The position numbers and the translations under genes are program-made. Below are positions 37,742-46,767 of a DNA stretch of 50,796 nt, piece by piece. The notes under the pieces are model-generated. The model was not told the origin of the DNA. It worked only from the letters and a program-made list of their open reading frames with translations, and searched no databases. This stretch comes from a gamma proteobacterium symbiont of Ctena orbiculata (GTDB lineage: Bacteria > Pseudomonadota > Gammaproteobacteria > Chromatiales > Chromatiaceae), in the NCBI GenBank assembly GCA_003058495.1, contig QBVC01000038.1, positions 1 through 50,796 of the forward strand, written 5' to 3'. How positions within the stretch are numbered: position 1 is the first letter of the stretch; every line of letters starts with the position of its first letter.

Positions 37742-40700
37742 TCGATTTTTCCATCCGCAATCCGCTGCTGGTCAACCTGATGTTGATCATCATCCTGTTG
37801 GCCGGGGTGATATCCTGGTATGCCATGCCCCAGGAGATGTTTCCGGCGGTGGAGCAGGACAAGGTCAGGATCAGCACCATCTTCGAGGGCGCCTCGCCGG
37901 AAGAGATGGAGCGCCAGGTCACCCTGCCCATCGAGCAGGAGTTGGATGGATTGGCCGATATCGACGTGGTCAGCTCCACCAGCAGCGAGGGCAGCTCGAG
38001 TATCCTCATCGAGCTGAAGAGCGGCTCCGACGTAGACAACTTCATGCGCAAGGTGCGTACCGCCCTCGATCAGGTGGATGATCTGCCGGAGGAGGCCGAA
38101 GAGCCGGAACTGGTGCGCCTCGAAACCCGCTTCCCGGTGATTTCGGTGAGCCTCTTCGGCAGCATCTCCCGGGGTGAACTCTACGCCATCGCCGAAACCC
38201 TCAGGGACCAGCTGATTCAGTTGCCGGGTGTGGCATCCGTCGGCACCGCCGGCGACCGGGAGTGGGAGGTCTGGGTGGTGGTCGATCCCCAGGTGATGGC
38301 CGCCCTGGGCGTCTCGCTCAACCAGGTGGCCCACGCCTTGCGCAACAACCTGCGCGACCTTCCCGGCGGCACCCTGAAATCCACGGCCGGTGACATACGG
38401 CTGCGCGGCATGGGGGTTCCCCCCGATCCCGAGCGCATGGCGGCTATCGTGCTGCGCCGCGACGAGCAGGGCGGACAGCTGCGGCTGGGGGACCTGGCAC
38501 AGGTGCAGCTGCGCCTGGAGGAGGCGCAGACCCTGGGTCGATTCAACGGCAAGCCGTCGGTCAACCTGACCATTAACAAGACCGGCAAGGCATCCACCAT
38601 CCAGGTGGCGCGGCTGGTAGGCGAGTTTGTCGAGGCGCAGAGCCGCGGGCTGCCGGCGGGGGTCAGTCTCGGCCTTTTCAACGACCTCTCCGTCTATGTA
38701 AAGACCCGCCTCGAGACCGTCAAGTCGTCGGGGATTGTCGGTCTTGCCCTGGTGCTGCTGTCACTCTATCTGATGCTCAATTTCCGCGTCGCGTTGATTA
38801 CCGCCCTCGGTATTCCGGTCTCTTTCCTGGTTGCCGTGATTGCCCTCTACATGCTGGATTACAGCATCAACATGGTCTCCCTGTTCGCCTTTCTCATCGC
38901 CCTCGGGCTGATTGTCGATGATGCCATCATCGTCAACGAGAACATCTATCGCCACCTGGAAATGGGGCAGACCCCGGCCAAGGCAGCGGCCCTGGGGACC
39001 AAGGAGGTCTACTGGCCGGTGGTCGCCTCGACCACCACCACCATTGCCGCCTTCATGCCGATGTTTGCCATCGGCGGCACCATGGGTGCATTCATCGCGG
39101 TGATACCGGTGGTGGTCAGCGCCTCCCTCGCCGGTTCCCTGATCGAGGCCTTCGGGGTGCTGCCCTCCCATGCCAAGGAGATCCTGCGCATGGCGAAGAA
39201 GCGAAAACCCGGACGTATCGACTGGAGTGCGCTGAACCGGCGCTACACCCGGCTGCTGAGAAAATGTCTCGACTACCGCTATCCCGTCGCCATGTTCAGT
39301 ATCGGGGTGTTGGCGGTCACCATCGCGTTTGCCCATACCCGTATCCCGTTCTTCCTCTTCCACCATGTGGATGTGGGGCAGTTCTTCGTCAACGTGGAGG
39401 CCCCCAGCACCTACAGCATCGAGGATGCGTCGCGCCTCGCGGGCAAGCTGGAACAGACAATGATGCAGACCCTGGGGGAGGATGAGCTGGAGACCCTGCT
39501 GAGCAATGTGGGGGTGATGTTCATCGACTTTCACCGGGTAAAGATCGGCAGTCGCTATATCCAGTTGATCGTCGATCTGAAACAGCAGAAGCCGAGCGGC
39601 TTCATCGAACGCTGGATCTCACCCGTCGTCAGTCTGAAGTTCTCCTGGGAGGGCAGCCGCGAACGCAGTTCCAAAGAGGTGATCGAGGAGGTGCGCGAGG
39701 CGCTGCAACAGATACCCGGTATTCAGCGCATGTCCATCCTGCGTACCCAGGGCGGTCCCGCCGGCGCCGATGTGGAGATCGGGGTGGTGGGTGAATCGGT
39801 GGATCGCATCAGCAAGACCGCGGAGACGATTCGCGGCTATCTCAGCCGCCTGCCCGGGGTCTCGGATGCGAGACAGGATATGGATCCCGGAAAGCTGGAG
39901 TACCGTTACCGGCTCAATGAACGCGGACGCCGTCTGGGGCTTACCCAGACCGAGCTCTCCAATGCGGTGCGCACCGGTTTCCTCGGTCTCAAACTGGCCC
40001 ATGTCAGCTGGCGCGACAAGCGCATACCCGTTCGCCTGATCTACAACGACGAACTGCGGCACGATGCCGCCGCCCTGGAGAGGCTGCCGATCACCCTGGA
40101 TGACGGACGTACCCTCTACCTGGGCGACGTGGCGGATATCGCGGAGGCGAGAGGCTACAACAGCATCAACCGGCGCAACCTGCATCGCCTGGCGACCATC
40201 ACCGCGGAGGTCGATCCGAAGCTTACCACGCCGAATCAGGTGCTGGACCAGGTGAGCGGCGAATTCAGTCAGCTCCCTGAAGGGCAGCACCTCATATTTC
40301 TCGGTGAGAAGAAAAAGGCGGAAGAGTCGATAATCGGCATGAAGCGGGCTGGCGTGATCGCCCTGGCGATCATTTTCTTCATCCTCGCCGCGTTGTTCAA
40401 GTCGCTGCTCGATCCGCTGGTGGTGATGTTCGCAATCCCGTTCGGCGCCATCGGGGTCATCGTCGGCCACGTGATCTTCGATTTCCACCTGCAGTTTCTC
40501 TCGCTGATCGGCTTTCTGGCCCTCACCGGCATCGTGGTCAACGATTCGCTGATCCTGATCGATTTCGCCAAACGCCTGCGACGCAAGGGATGGGAGCGCA
40601 AGGATGCCCTGGTCGAGGCGGGGCGGGTGCGCATCCGACCGATCCTGCTCACCAGCGCCACCACATTTCTCGGCATCTCGCCGTTGATTTTCTTCGCCAC

Positions 40701-40881
40701 CGGGCAGACGGCGTTTCTATCGCCAATGGCGGTCAGTCTCGGTTTTGGTCTGTTGTTTGCGACCCTGTTGATTCTGCTTGCGCTACCCTGTTTCTATCTC
40801 ATTGCCGACGATATGCGGTTGCGTGTCACTTCCCGCTTCGCTGCCGGCGAGGGCCCGGCGCTCCCGGCTATGGACAGCTGA
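37738..40881 (+). CDS. RND-family efflux pump inner-membrane permease
   Basis: 1047 residues from a TTG that overlaps the adaptor stop; the first residues IDFSIRNPLLVNLMLIIILL form TM1. Twelve TM segments and two large periplasmic loops (HAE/AcrB-like) are apparent. The proton-relay Asp pair in TM4 is kept (GLIVDDAIIVNEN). The AcrB TM10 Lys position reads Asn (GIVVNDSLILIDFA), as in many non-AcrB RND branches. Substrate unknown. An in-frame extension to 37627 overlaps the adaptor and encodes low-complexity sequence, so it is rejected. The pair sits between lptD and amgK. Confidence 0.94.
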   Translation: MIDFSIRNPLLVNLMLIIILLAGVISWYAMPQEMFPAVEQDKVRISTIFEGASPEEMERQVTLPIEQELDGLADIDVVSSTSSEGSSSILIELKSGSDVDNFMRKVRTALDQVDDLPEEAEEPELVRLETRFPVISVSLFGSISRGELYAIAETLRDQLIQLPGVASVGTAGDREWEVWVVVDPQVMAALGVSLNQVAHALRNNLRDLPGGTLKSTAGDIRLRGMGVPPDPERMAAIVLRRDEQGGQLRLGDLAQVQLRLEEAQTLGRFNGKPSVNLTINKTGKASTIQVARLVGEFVEAQSRGLPAGVSLGLFNDLSVYVKTRLETVKSSGIVGLALVLLSLYLMLNFRVALITALGIPVSFLVAVIALYMLDYSINMVSLFAFLIALGLIVDDAIIVNENIYRHLEMGQTPAKAAALGTKEVYWPVVASTTTTIAAFMPMFAIGGTMGAFIAVIPVVVSASLAGSLIEAFGVLPSHAKEILRMAKKRKPGRIDWSALNRRYTRLLRKCLDYRYPVAMFSIGVLAVTIAFAHTRIPFFLFHHVDVGQFFVNVEAPSTYSIEDASRLAGKLEQTMMQTLGEDELETLLSNVGVMFIDFHRVKIGSRYIQLIVDLKQQKPSGFIERWISPVVSLKFSWEGSRERSSKEVIEEVREALQQIPGIQRMSILRTQGGPAGADVEIGVVGESVDRISKTAETIRGYLSRLPGVSDARQDMDPGKLEYRYRLNERGRRLGLTQTELSNAVRTGFLGLKLAHVSWRDKRIPVRLIYNDELRHDAAALERLPITLDDGRTLYLGDVADIAEARGYNSINRRNLHRLATITAEVDPKLTTPNQVLDQVSGEFSQLPEGQHLIFLGEKKKAEESIIGMKRAGVIALAIIFFILAALFKSLLDPLVVMFAIPFGAIGVIVGHVIFDFHLQFLSLIGFLALTGIVVNDSLILIDFAKRLRRKGWERKDALVEAGRVRIRPILLTSATTFLGISPLIFFATGQTAFLSPMAVSLGFGLLFATLLILLALPCFYLIADDMRLRVTSRFAAGEGPALPAMDS

Positions 40882-41047
40882 TTAAACCCCTGCTTCATCT
40901 GATACAATCAGTTCGACCAACAGCATCAGTTTCCGGTACGGTTTGCCGCACCGGGCGCCCACTGCCATAAAAACAGCTCCTAAGCATGGCTCTTGATGCA
41001 GCTTGCCATGCCGCTTCATAGCAAAAACGCGAATCATATTGATAACG

Positions 41048-42046
41048 ATGCCGCAACGAATAGAACAACTGAAAAGGTGGCTGACGACGCTGCCCGGGTT
41101 GTCTGATTTCTCCTTCGAGCCCGCTTCCAGCGATGCGAGTTTTCGCCGCTATTTCAGAATTCATGGAGAAGGGTTCAGTTACATCGCCATGGATGCACCG
41201 CCGGATAGAGAGGACTCCGGGCCTTTTGTGAAGGTGGCGGAGGCATTCGAGTCGATCGGATTGAATGTGCCGCATATCTATGCGCGCGATCTCTCCCAGG
41301 GTTTTATGCTGCTGGAGGATCTCGGCAGTGAACTCTATCTCGACAAGCTGACAGACGAAACCGTGGACAGGCTCTACGGCGACGCCCTGGGTGCGCTGGC
41401 GACGCTGCAGGCCTGCGGACCGCGTCAACACCTGCCGCGCTACGACCGGGCCCTATTGATGCGGGAGATGGCGCTGTTTCGCGATTGGCTGTTGGTGGAG
41501 GAGTTGAAGCTCTCGCTCACCGATACAGAACAGGGAATGCTGGATAGGGTGTTTGAACTGCTTGCGGAAAACGCCTTGCAGCAGCCCCAGGTCTGTGTCC
41601 ATCGTGACTACCATTCACGCAACCTGATGGTCACCGGTAGGCACAACCCGGGCGTTCTCGATTTCCAGGATGCCGTTATAGGGCCGGTCACCTACGATCT
41701 GGTGTCGCTGCTGCGCGACTGTTATGTGAGCTGGCCCGCTGAACGGGTTGAGGCGTGGGCGATGGGTTATTTTGAGCTCGCGGTGCAGAGCGGTATCTTG
41801 CGTGGTGAACACGAGTCCCGGTTCATGGGTTGGTTCGACCTCATGGGGGTGCAGCGTCATCTCAAGGCGAGCGGGATATTCGCTCGATTGAACCGCCGTG
41901 ACGGAAAGCCGGGCTATCTGCGTGACATTCCACGCACCCTCGCTTACATCACCGGACTCAACAGCGAATTGAGCCAGCTGCAGGCGCTTTGCGACTTCAT
42001 CCAGTCACGGGTATTGCCCGGGTTGATGCCGGTTTCAAACCCCTAG
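41048..42046 (+). CDS. amgK: N-acetylmuramate/N-acetylglucosamine kinase AmgK
   Basis: 332 residues. A phosphotransferase-fold sugar kinase with the catalytic loop VCVHRDYHSRNLMV (Asp base and Asn) and the metal-binding LDFQDAVIGP. The opening PASSDASFRRYFRI and GFMLLEDLG are typical of AmgK. The ATG at 41048 is chosen over an upstream in-frame ATG at 41003. AmgK makes anomeric MurNAc-1-phosphate for the MurU recycling route to UDP-MurNAc. amgK-murU usually lies next to lptD; here the RND pair intervenes and no murU follows. The function assignment rests on family resemblance. Confidence 0.88.
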   Translation: MPQRIEQLKRWLTTLPGLSDFSFEPASSDASFRRYFRIHGEGFSYIAMDAPPDREDSGPFVKVAEAFESIGLNVPHIYARDLSQGFMLLEDLGSELYLDKLTDETVDRLYGDALGALATLQACGPRQHLPRYDRALLMREMALFRDWLLVEELKLSLTDTEQGMLDRVFELLAENALQQPQVCVHRDYHSRNLMVTGRHNPGVLDFQDAVIGPVTYDLVSLLRDCYVSWPAERVEAWAMGYFELAVQSGILRGEHESRFMGWFDLMGVQRHLKASGIFARLNRRDGKPGYLRDIPRTLAYITGLNSELSQLQALCDFIQSRVLPGLMPVSNP

Positions 42047-42427
42047 GCTTGCCCATTCAATCAGACAATTCATGCCGTTTTTTTAAGTTGGCTGTTACGA
42101 CCGTAGCTTAATCCACTGATTTCCTGTGATTTGACAATGTGTTACATAGCTAGTGTTGCTGTGTTACTTGGTATATAATTTGTCGCAACAATAACCGAGT
42201 GAAGGCCTCGGGTATTATCAGATTACCACCTAGAAAACTTTTAAATAGTAAAGATAACTCATTGATGTTAAGTTCTTTGAGATCACGAAAATAAATATTG
42301 TCGTAATTTTACAACAAAAGTTTTTTCTGTGTCTTTTTTGCAAAAAAACGCTTGCAATTTGCCACGCCGTTGACTAATATCTGCATCGTAGTCAATTTTC
42401 TACCCATCAATTCTCGGAGTTAACTCA
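42047..42427 (+). other. 381-base AT-rich leader and promoter region of the porin
   Basis: No gene. It is clearly more AT-rich than the flanks. Besides the listed promoter it has an extended -10-like tggtatataat at 42169-42179 and an isolated TTGACA at 42131. AT-rich DNA before a porin often binds regulators such as H-NS or OmpR-like factors; no specific box is claimed. Confidence 0.5.
42352..42380 (+). promoter_or_regulatory. Putative sigma-70 promoter of the porin gene
   Basis: TTGCAA (42352-42357), a 17-base spacer, then TAATAT (42375-42380). Each hexamer matches consensus at four of six. Transcription would start near 42387 and give a leader of about 41 bases with GGAG before the ATG. 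Confidence 0.5.
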
Positions 42428-43432
42428 ATGAAAAAAGTACTCTCTCTGGCAATTGCAGCTGCACTGGTGGCTCCTGCCGCAGTCATGGCTGATGCCACCC
42501 TGTTTGGTAAAGCTCACTTCATCATCGAAAACGTTGATGACGGTGACACTGATGTTTGGGGTGTTGACAGCATCCATTCACGTGTTGGTGTGAAAGGCAG
42601 CGAAGACCTGGGTGGTGGACTCAAGGCTGTTTATCACTTCGAATTCAAAGTAAACCAGGATTCCGGTTCCGGTCTTGGCGATCGTAACCAGTTCATGGGT
42701 CTGGCCGGTGGTTTCGGTACCGCTCTGTTGGGCCGTCACGACACCCCGATGAAGATCGCTCAGGGCAAATTCGACGAGTTCGGTGATCTGCCGAACGGCG
42801 ACCTTGCCAACGTTATTCCTGGCGATGACCGTGTCGACAACGTTATCGCTTACGTTTCTCCCGCCATGGGCGGCCTGACCTTCGTCGGTGCTCTGGTTTC
42901 CGGTGAGAGGCCCGACCTGGAGCTGGACGGCCCCGCCGACCACATCTCCCTGGCCGGTCTCTACAGCAACGGCCCGATCTTCGCTTCTCTGGCCTACAAC
43001 AGCTATGACCTCGGTCAACCTGTCGACGCTGAACCTTCACTGCTGCGTCTTACCGGTATCTGGAACGGCGGCATGTGGCAGGTTGGTGTCATGTGGGCCT
43101 CCATGGATCTGGACCTCGACGGTGTGGACGATCCTGATTACCTCGGTCTGAGCGGTCACGTCAAAGTCGGTTCCGGCAAGATCAAGGCCCAGTACCTGAT
43201 GGGTGACTCTACCAACGGTGGCGTTTCCGGTCTGGTACCTGGCTTCACTCCCAACGTGAATGTTGGTTTCCCTGTTTCCGATCCTGAGAACGATGTCACT
43301 CAGTTCAGCGTCGGTTACGAGCACAGCATGAGCAAGCGCACCAAAGCTCACGTGGGCTTCACCTCTTATGAAGAGGACGAGACCGAAGTTGAGTCTGATG
43401 CCTTCTTTGCTGGTCTGATCCACAGCTTCTAA
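42428..43432 (+). CDS. Outer-membrane general porin
   Basis: 334 residues. Signal peptide MKKVLSLAIAAALVAPAAVMA is followed by the typical porin opening DATLFGKAHF. The motifs SRVGVKGSEDLGGGLKAVYHFEF and GGFGTALLGRHDTPMK are those of the trimeric 16-strand porins (Porin_4 type). The last residue is Phe, in LIHSF, the barrel-assembly signal. The eyelet loop is acidic. Codon use is strongly biased (ctg, ggt, gac), suggesting high expression. GGAG lies 8 bases before the ATG. It has its own promoter region and terminator. Confidence 0.94.
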   Translation: MKKVLSLAIAAALVAPAAVMADATLFGKAHFIIENVDDGDTDVWGVDSIHSRVGVKGSEDLGGGLKAVYHFEFKVNQDSGSGLGDRNQFMGLAGGFGTALLGRHDTPMKIAQGKFDEFGDLPNGDLANVIPGDDRVDNVIAYVSPAMGGLTFVGALVSGERPDLELDGPADHISLAGLYSNGPIFASLAYNSYDLGQPVDAEPSLLRLTGIWNGGMWQVGVMWASMDLDLDGVDDPDYLGLSGHVKVGSGKIKAQYLMGDSTNGGVSGLVPGFTPNVNVGFPVSDPENDVTQFSVGYEHSMSKRTKAHVGFTSYEEDETEVESDAFFAGLIHSF

Positions 43433-43458
43433 TAGCTCACTCGAGTTATGCAAGTTGG

Positions 43459-43484
43459 GAAACGGGGCCTTCGGGCCCCGTTTC
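43459..43484 (+). terminator. UUCG-loop terminator after the porin
   Basis: An 11-bp perfect stem gaaacggggcc / ggccccgtttc closed by ttcg, ending in a short T-rich stretch, 26 bases after the stop. Confidence 0.85.
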
Positions 43485-43843
43485 TAGTTATACCCTCCTC
43501 AGTTTTTCTTCAACTCACACATCGATAGAGTCGCGCTGTCAATCGCGCCTGGCGGCCTGGCCTTGTCTCTGAAAATCACATAGAGGCGACGGCTGAAACG
43601 GCCTTGTGGGGCATTGCGCCACAGGATCCGATTGCCCGGGCATTTGCCCGCCGCCCAAGACTGTGCGGCGCTCTCTGTGGGTAGCTCGCCTATCGATAGT
43701 CCACCAGCCGGAGCGTCCTGTGGTGCGCTGCGGTTTTTCAGTTTTTTCAAGCGGATAAGGCCTCTCCCGTTGAATTGTGCTGCCGGGAGAGTCCGCATCG
43801 GGGTGCTGTGTGCCGGATTAAATAACAGAAAATTGGAGAAAAG
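43485..43843. other. Gap between porin terminator and prpE control region
   Basis: No convincing gene. A 117-codon minus-strand frame (43499-43852, starting MSTLFSNFLLFNPAH) has no ribosome site, no recognised family and a start codon inside the first prpE operator. A plus-strand frame at 43614-43901 is also unconvincing. A decayed gene cannot be excluded. Confidence 0.4.
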
Positions 43844-43851
43844 TGTCGACA
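43844..43851. promoter_or_regulatory. GntR-type operator 1 of prpE (overlaps -35)
   Basis: Perfect palindrome TGTCGACA in the context aaagTGTCGACAtta. It contains the TCGACA -35 hexamer. Its reverse complement reads TGTCGACACTT, the same as the other strong copies. The regulator is most likely the FadR-type GntR protein encoded downstream (inference). Confidence 0.75.
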
Positions 43852-43875
43852 TTATAGAAATTATTGTCTATAAAA
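43846..43875 (+). promoter_or_regulatory. Putative prpE promoter
   Basis: -35 TCGACA (43846-43851), an 18-base spacer, -10 TATAAA (43870-43875). The start would be near 43882. The same layout is found before gntR. Confidence 0.65.
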
Positions 43876-43907
43876 TAGGTTCAATATCCGATATTCAATA
43901 ATAAATT

Positions 43908-43915
43908 GTCGACAC
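43908..43915. promoter_or_regulatory. GntR-type operator 2 of prpE
   Basis: TGTCGACA in attgTCGACACTT context, 64 bp centre to centre from operator 1, about +27 to +34 relative to the predicted start and 37 bases before the prpE ATG. Confidence 0.75.
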
Positions 43916-43952
43916 TTACCGAAGACTGACAACATCAGAGGAGTGATCCCAC

Positions 43953-45845
43953 ATGTCACGTTATGCCGAGATATATCAACAGTCGTTGAATGACCCTGAA
44001 TCCTTCTGGGGCACGGTGGCCAAGGATCTGCATTGGCACAAGCCCTGGGAGAAGGTTCTCGACGAGTCGGCCAAACCATCACCGCGCTGGTTCAGCGGTG
44101 GCATGTTCAATACCTGTTTCAACGCCCTGGATAGACACGTCGAGGCGGGTAACGGTGATCGTCCTGCCCTGATCTACGACAGTCCGGTGACCGATCAGAA
44201 ACTCAGCTACAGCTACCGTGAACTGCGTGATACGGTTTCCAGGCTGGCCGGTGCGATCGCTGCCCAGGGTGTGGGGAAGGGTGATCGGGTGATTATCTAT
44301 ATGCCGATGATTCCGGAGGCGGCCATCGCCATGCTGGCCTGCGCCCGTATCGGCGCCATCCATTCTGTTGTGTTCGGCGGATTTGCGGCAAAGGAACTGG
44401 CGACCCGTATCGATGACAGCCAGCCCAAAATGGTGCTCTCCGCCTCCTGCGGTATCGAACCCAGCCGTCTGGTGGCCTACAAACCCCTCTTGGATGAGGC
44501 GATTGAGATCGCCCGGCATAAACCGGTCAGCTGTATCATCAAGCAGCGGCCGCAGTTGGCTGCCGAGCTGCAGGATGGACGGGATCTCGACTGGGACGAT
44601 GCATTGGCCAGTGCCGAGCCTGCGGATTGCATACCCGTAGCGGCGACCGATCCTCTCTATATTCTCTATACCTCAGGTACGACGGGACAACCCAAGGGTG
44701 TGGTCCGTGACAACGGCGGCCATGCCGCCGCGCTTCTCTGGTCGATGAAGAACATCTACAACGTCGAGGCGGGCGATGTCTATTGGGCTGCGTCCGACGT
44801 CGGTTGGGTGGTTGGCCACAGCTATATCGTGTATGGCCCGCTGTTGGCGGGTTGCACCACGGTCATCTATGAAGGCAAACCGGTTGGCACCCCTGATCCG
44901 GGCGCCTTCTGGCGCGTGATCAGCGAGTATGGCGTCAAGGTGTTGTTCACCGCGCCAACCGCGTTTCGCGCAATCAAGAAGGAGGACCCGCAAGGCGCCT
45001 ACCTGTCGAAATACGATATCGGTTGTATGGATACCCTCTTTCTTGCCGGTGAACGTTGTGATCCGGACACCCTCCATTGGGCGGAAACCATGCTCGACAA
45101 ACCGGTAATCGACCATTGGTGGCAGACCGAGACCGGATGGGCCATTGCCGCCAATCCCATGGGGGTAGAAGCGCTGCCGGTGAAAGCCGGGTCACCGACG
45201 GTATCGATGGTCGGCTATGACGTGCAGGTGCTCGATGACCAGGGTAATCAGAAGGCGGCAGGGGAGATGGGGGATATCGTAATCAAGCAACCGCTGCCCC
45301 CTTCCTGTCTGCCAACCCTGTGGAATAACGAACAGCGATTTGTCGATTCCTATCTGAGTGCCTATCCCGGTTACTACCTGACAGGTGATGCCGGATACAA
45401 GGATGAGGATGGGTATCTTTGGATCATGAGCCGCACCGATGACGTGATAAACGTGGCCGGACACCGCCTTTCCACCGGCCAGATGGAAGAGGTTCTGGCA
45501 GGGCATGCGGACGTGGCGGAGTGCGCGGTCATCGGTGTCGCTGATGCCCTGAAAGGCCAGCTGCCTCTGGGGCTCGTGGTTTTGAAGACAGGTGTGGAAA
45601 GATCGGTCGACGAACTTTCGGCTGAGTTGGTAAAGCGGGTGCGTGAACAGATCGGTCCGGTTGCCGCCTTCAAGCATCTCGCCGTTGTCAAGCGCCTCCC
45701 CAAGACCCGCTCAGGGAAGATATTGCGCGGAACCATGGTCAAGATCGCCGATGGAGAGGAGTGGAAGATGCCGGCCACCATCGACGATCCTGCGATCCTG
45801 GATGAGATCTCATCCTCCCTGCAGACGATTGGCTATGCCAAATAG
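43953..45845 (+). CDS. prpE: Propionyl-CoA synthetase
   Basis: 630 residues. An AMP-forming acyl-CoA synthetase close to Acs but with PrpE hallmarks: the RYAEIYQQSLNDPESFW opening, RIGAIHSVVFGGFAA, the P-loop-like YTSGTTGQPKGVVRD, SDVGWVVGHSYIVYGPLL, HWWQTETGW, RTDDVINVAGHRL and the catalytic K589 in RSGKILR (the acetylation-control site in relatives). It activates propionate to propionyl-CoA, the entry to the methylcitrate cycle encoded next. GAGGAG lies 9 bases before the ATG. Two TGTCGACA operators precede it. Confidence 0.93.
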   Translation: MSRYAEIYQQSLNDPESFWGTVAKDLHWHKPWEKVLDESAKPSPRWFSGGMFNTCFNALDRHVEAGNGDRPALIYDSPVTDQKLSYSYRELRDTVSRLAGAIAAQGVGKGDRVIIYMPMIPEAAIAMLACARIGAIHSVVFGGFAAKELATRIDDSQPKMVLSASCGIEPSRLVAYKPLLDEAIEIARHKPVSCIIKQRPQLAAELQDGRDLDWDDALASAEPADCIPVAATDPLYILYTSGTTGQPKGVVRDNGGHAAALLWSMKNIYNVEAGDVYWAASDVGWVVGHSYIVYGPLLAGCTTVIYEGKPVGTPDPGAFWRVISEYGVKVLFTAPTAFRAIKKEDPQGAYLSKYDIGCMDTLFLAGERCDPDTLHWAETMLDKPVIDHWWQTETGWAIAANPMGVEALPVKAGSPTVSMVGYDVQVLDDQGNQKAAGEMGDIVIKQPLPPSCLPTLWNNEQRFVDSYLSAYPGYYLTGDAGYKDEDGYLWIMSRTDDVINVAGHRLSTGQMEEVLAGHADVAECAVIGVADALKGQLPLGLVVLKTGVERSVDELSAELVKRVREQIGPVAAFKHLAVVKRLPKTRSGKILRGTMVKIADGEEWKMPATIDDPAILDEISSSLQTIGYAK

Positions 45846-45932
45846 CGGCTGACCCAGAGGCAGGGACCCGAAGCGCTGCCCCGGCAGGGATGCATCACGG
45901 CAGGGCTGAATTAAAGGCCTAAATTCCAAATA

Positions 45933-45940
45933 TGTCGACA
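45933..45940. promoter_or_regulatory. GntR-type operator 1 of the gntR gene (overlaps -35)
   Basis: TGTCGACA in tatgTCGACACATT context; contains the TCGACA -35 hexamer at 45935-45940. Confidence 0.75.
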
Positions 45941-45963
45941 CATTATGTTTTTTAGTCTATATT
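45935..45963 (+). promoter_or_regulatory. Putative gntR promoter
   Basis: -35 TCGACA, a 17-base spacer, -10 TATATT (45958-45963); predicted start near 45970. The blocks gtctata and tatccg keep identical offsets to the prpE control region, showing the two regions share ancestry or selection. Confidence 0.65.
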
Positions 45964-45995
45964 GAGCCCATATTATCCGGCAAATGAGTAAAATG

Positions 45996-46003
45996 TGTCG
46001 ACA
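45996..46003. promoter_or_regulatory. GntR-type operator 2 of the gntR gene
   Basis: TGTCGACA in atgTGTCGACACTTTT context, 63 bp from operator 1 of this pair, about +27 to +34 from the predicted start. It lies just before the regulator's likely ATG. Confidence 0.75.
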
Positions 46004-46018
46004 CTTTTAAAAAGAGAC

Positions 46019-46705
46019 ATGCAAAACCGACAACCGACTGAAAAGAGCGATCCTGTCACCATCACCCTGACTGATCGGCTGTTCGATACCCTCCAGCGCG
46101 CCATCGTTGAAGGGGAGATACAGTCCGGCAGCAAGATCAGCGAGCCTGAACTCGCGCGCCAGCATGGTGTAAGCCGGGGTTCATTGAGGGAGGCGATCGG
46201 GCGGCTCGAGGCGAGAAAGCTGGTGGAGCGCAAACCCAACCTGGGCGCCCGTGTGGTGACGCTCTCCTACGAGCAGCTGATTGAGATCTATCAGGTGCGC
46301 GAGGCCCTGGAGGGCATGGCTGCGAGGCTGGCAGCCCAGAATATGAGTGACAGGGAGATAGCTGAACTGCAGTCGTTGTTGGATGAACATGGCAGGCAGA
46401 TCGAAGAGGTGCATGGCGAAGCCTACTTTCAGAAACAGGGCGATCTCGATTATCACTACCGTATCGTACAGGGTTCAAAGAACCGCCATTTGATCGGTCT
46501 GCTATGCAACGATCTCTATCACCTGTTGCGCATGTACCGATTCCAGTTCGGCATGCGCAGCAAACGCTCCAGGCAGGCATACGATGAGCATCACTATCTA
46601 TTGAATGCGATCGCTGCCCGCGACCCTGAAATGGCTGAATTGTTGATGCGTCAGCATATTCGTTCATCCCGTAGAAACGTGGAAAAAATGTTGTTGGAGA
46701 ACTGA
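46019..46705 (+). CDS. GntR-family (FCD domain) regulator of propionate catabolism
   Basis: 228 residues from the ATG at 46019, which has AAGAG just upstream. A GTG at 45995 is in frame but lies across operator 2, so it is less likely. The winged helix-turn-helix is at about 15-80 (DRLFDTLQRAIVEGEI...RGSLREAIGRLEARKLV). The FCD ligand domain follows (about 90-215) with Asp/His metal-ligand candidates in LDYHYRIVQGSKNRHLIG and a further His in RQHIRSSR. FadR-type relatives repress methylcitrate or related genes until an organic acid binds. Autoregulation is predicted from the flanking operators. Methylcitrate or propionyl-CoA as effector is inference. Confidence 0.9.
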   Translation: MQNRQPTEKSDPVTITLTDRLFDTLQRAIVEGEIQSGSKISEPELARQHGVSRGSLREAIGRLEARKLVERKPNLGARVVTLSYEQLIEIYQVREALEGMAARLAAQNMSDREIAELQSLLDEHGRQIEEVHGEAYFQKQGDLDYHYRIVQGSKNRHLIGLLCNDLYHLLRMYRFQFGMRSKRSRQAYDEHHYLLNAIAARDPEMAELLMRQHIRSSRRNVEKMLLEN

Positions 46706-46711
46706 CGTTTT

Positions 46712-46746
46712 CAAGTTTTGAGTTATGAGTTCTTAGACTCACAACT
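46712..46746. repeat. Short 'ttttgagtt' repeat fragment in the gntR-prpB gap
   Basis: caagttttgagttatgagtt and then cttagactcacaact. The words ttttgagtt and actcacaact recur in the outer arms of the element between prpC and acnD (49136-49422). It fills most of the 62-base gap before prpB. Confidence 0.5.
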
Positions 46747-46767
46747 ATTCTTAGTTGAGGATATGAA

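Noticed and set aside
42131-42136. Consensus TTGACA before the porin
   Set aside because: No -10 box at 16-18 bp; the nearest TATAAT is 37 bases away.
42832-42839. TGTCGACA inside the porin gene
   Set aside because: Lies within codons, single copy, no promoter; another chance copy is in rng at 22372-22379.
43499-43852. 117-codon minus-strand frame between porin and prpE
   Set aside because: No ribosome site, no recognised family, start codon inside a predicted operator; possible remnant at most.
43614-43901. 95-codon plus-strand frame in the same gap
   Set aside because: Runs through the prpE promoter and operator, no ribosome site, composition unlike a protein.
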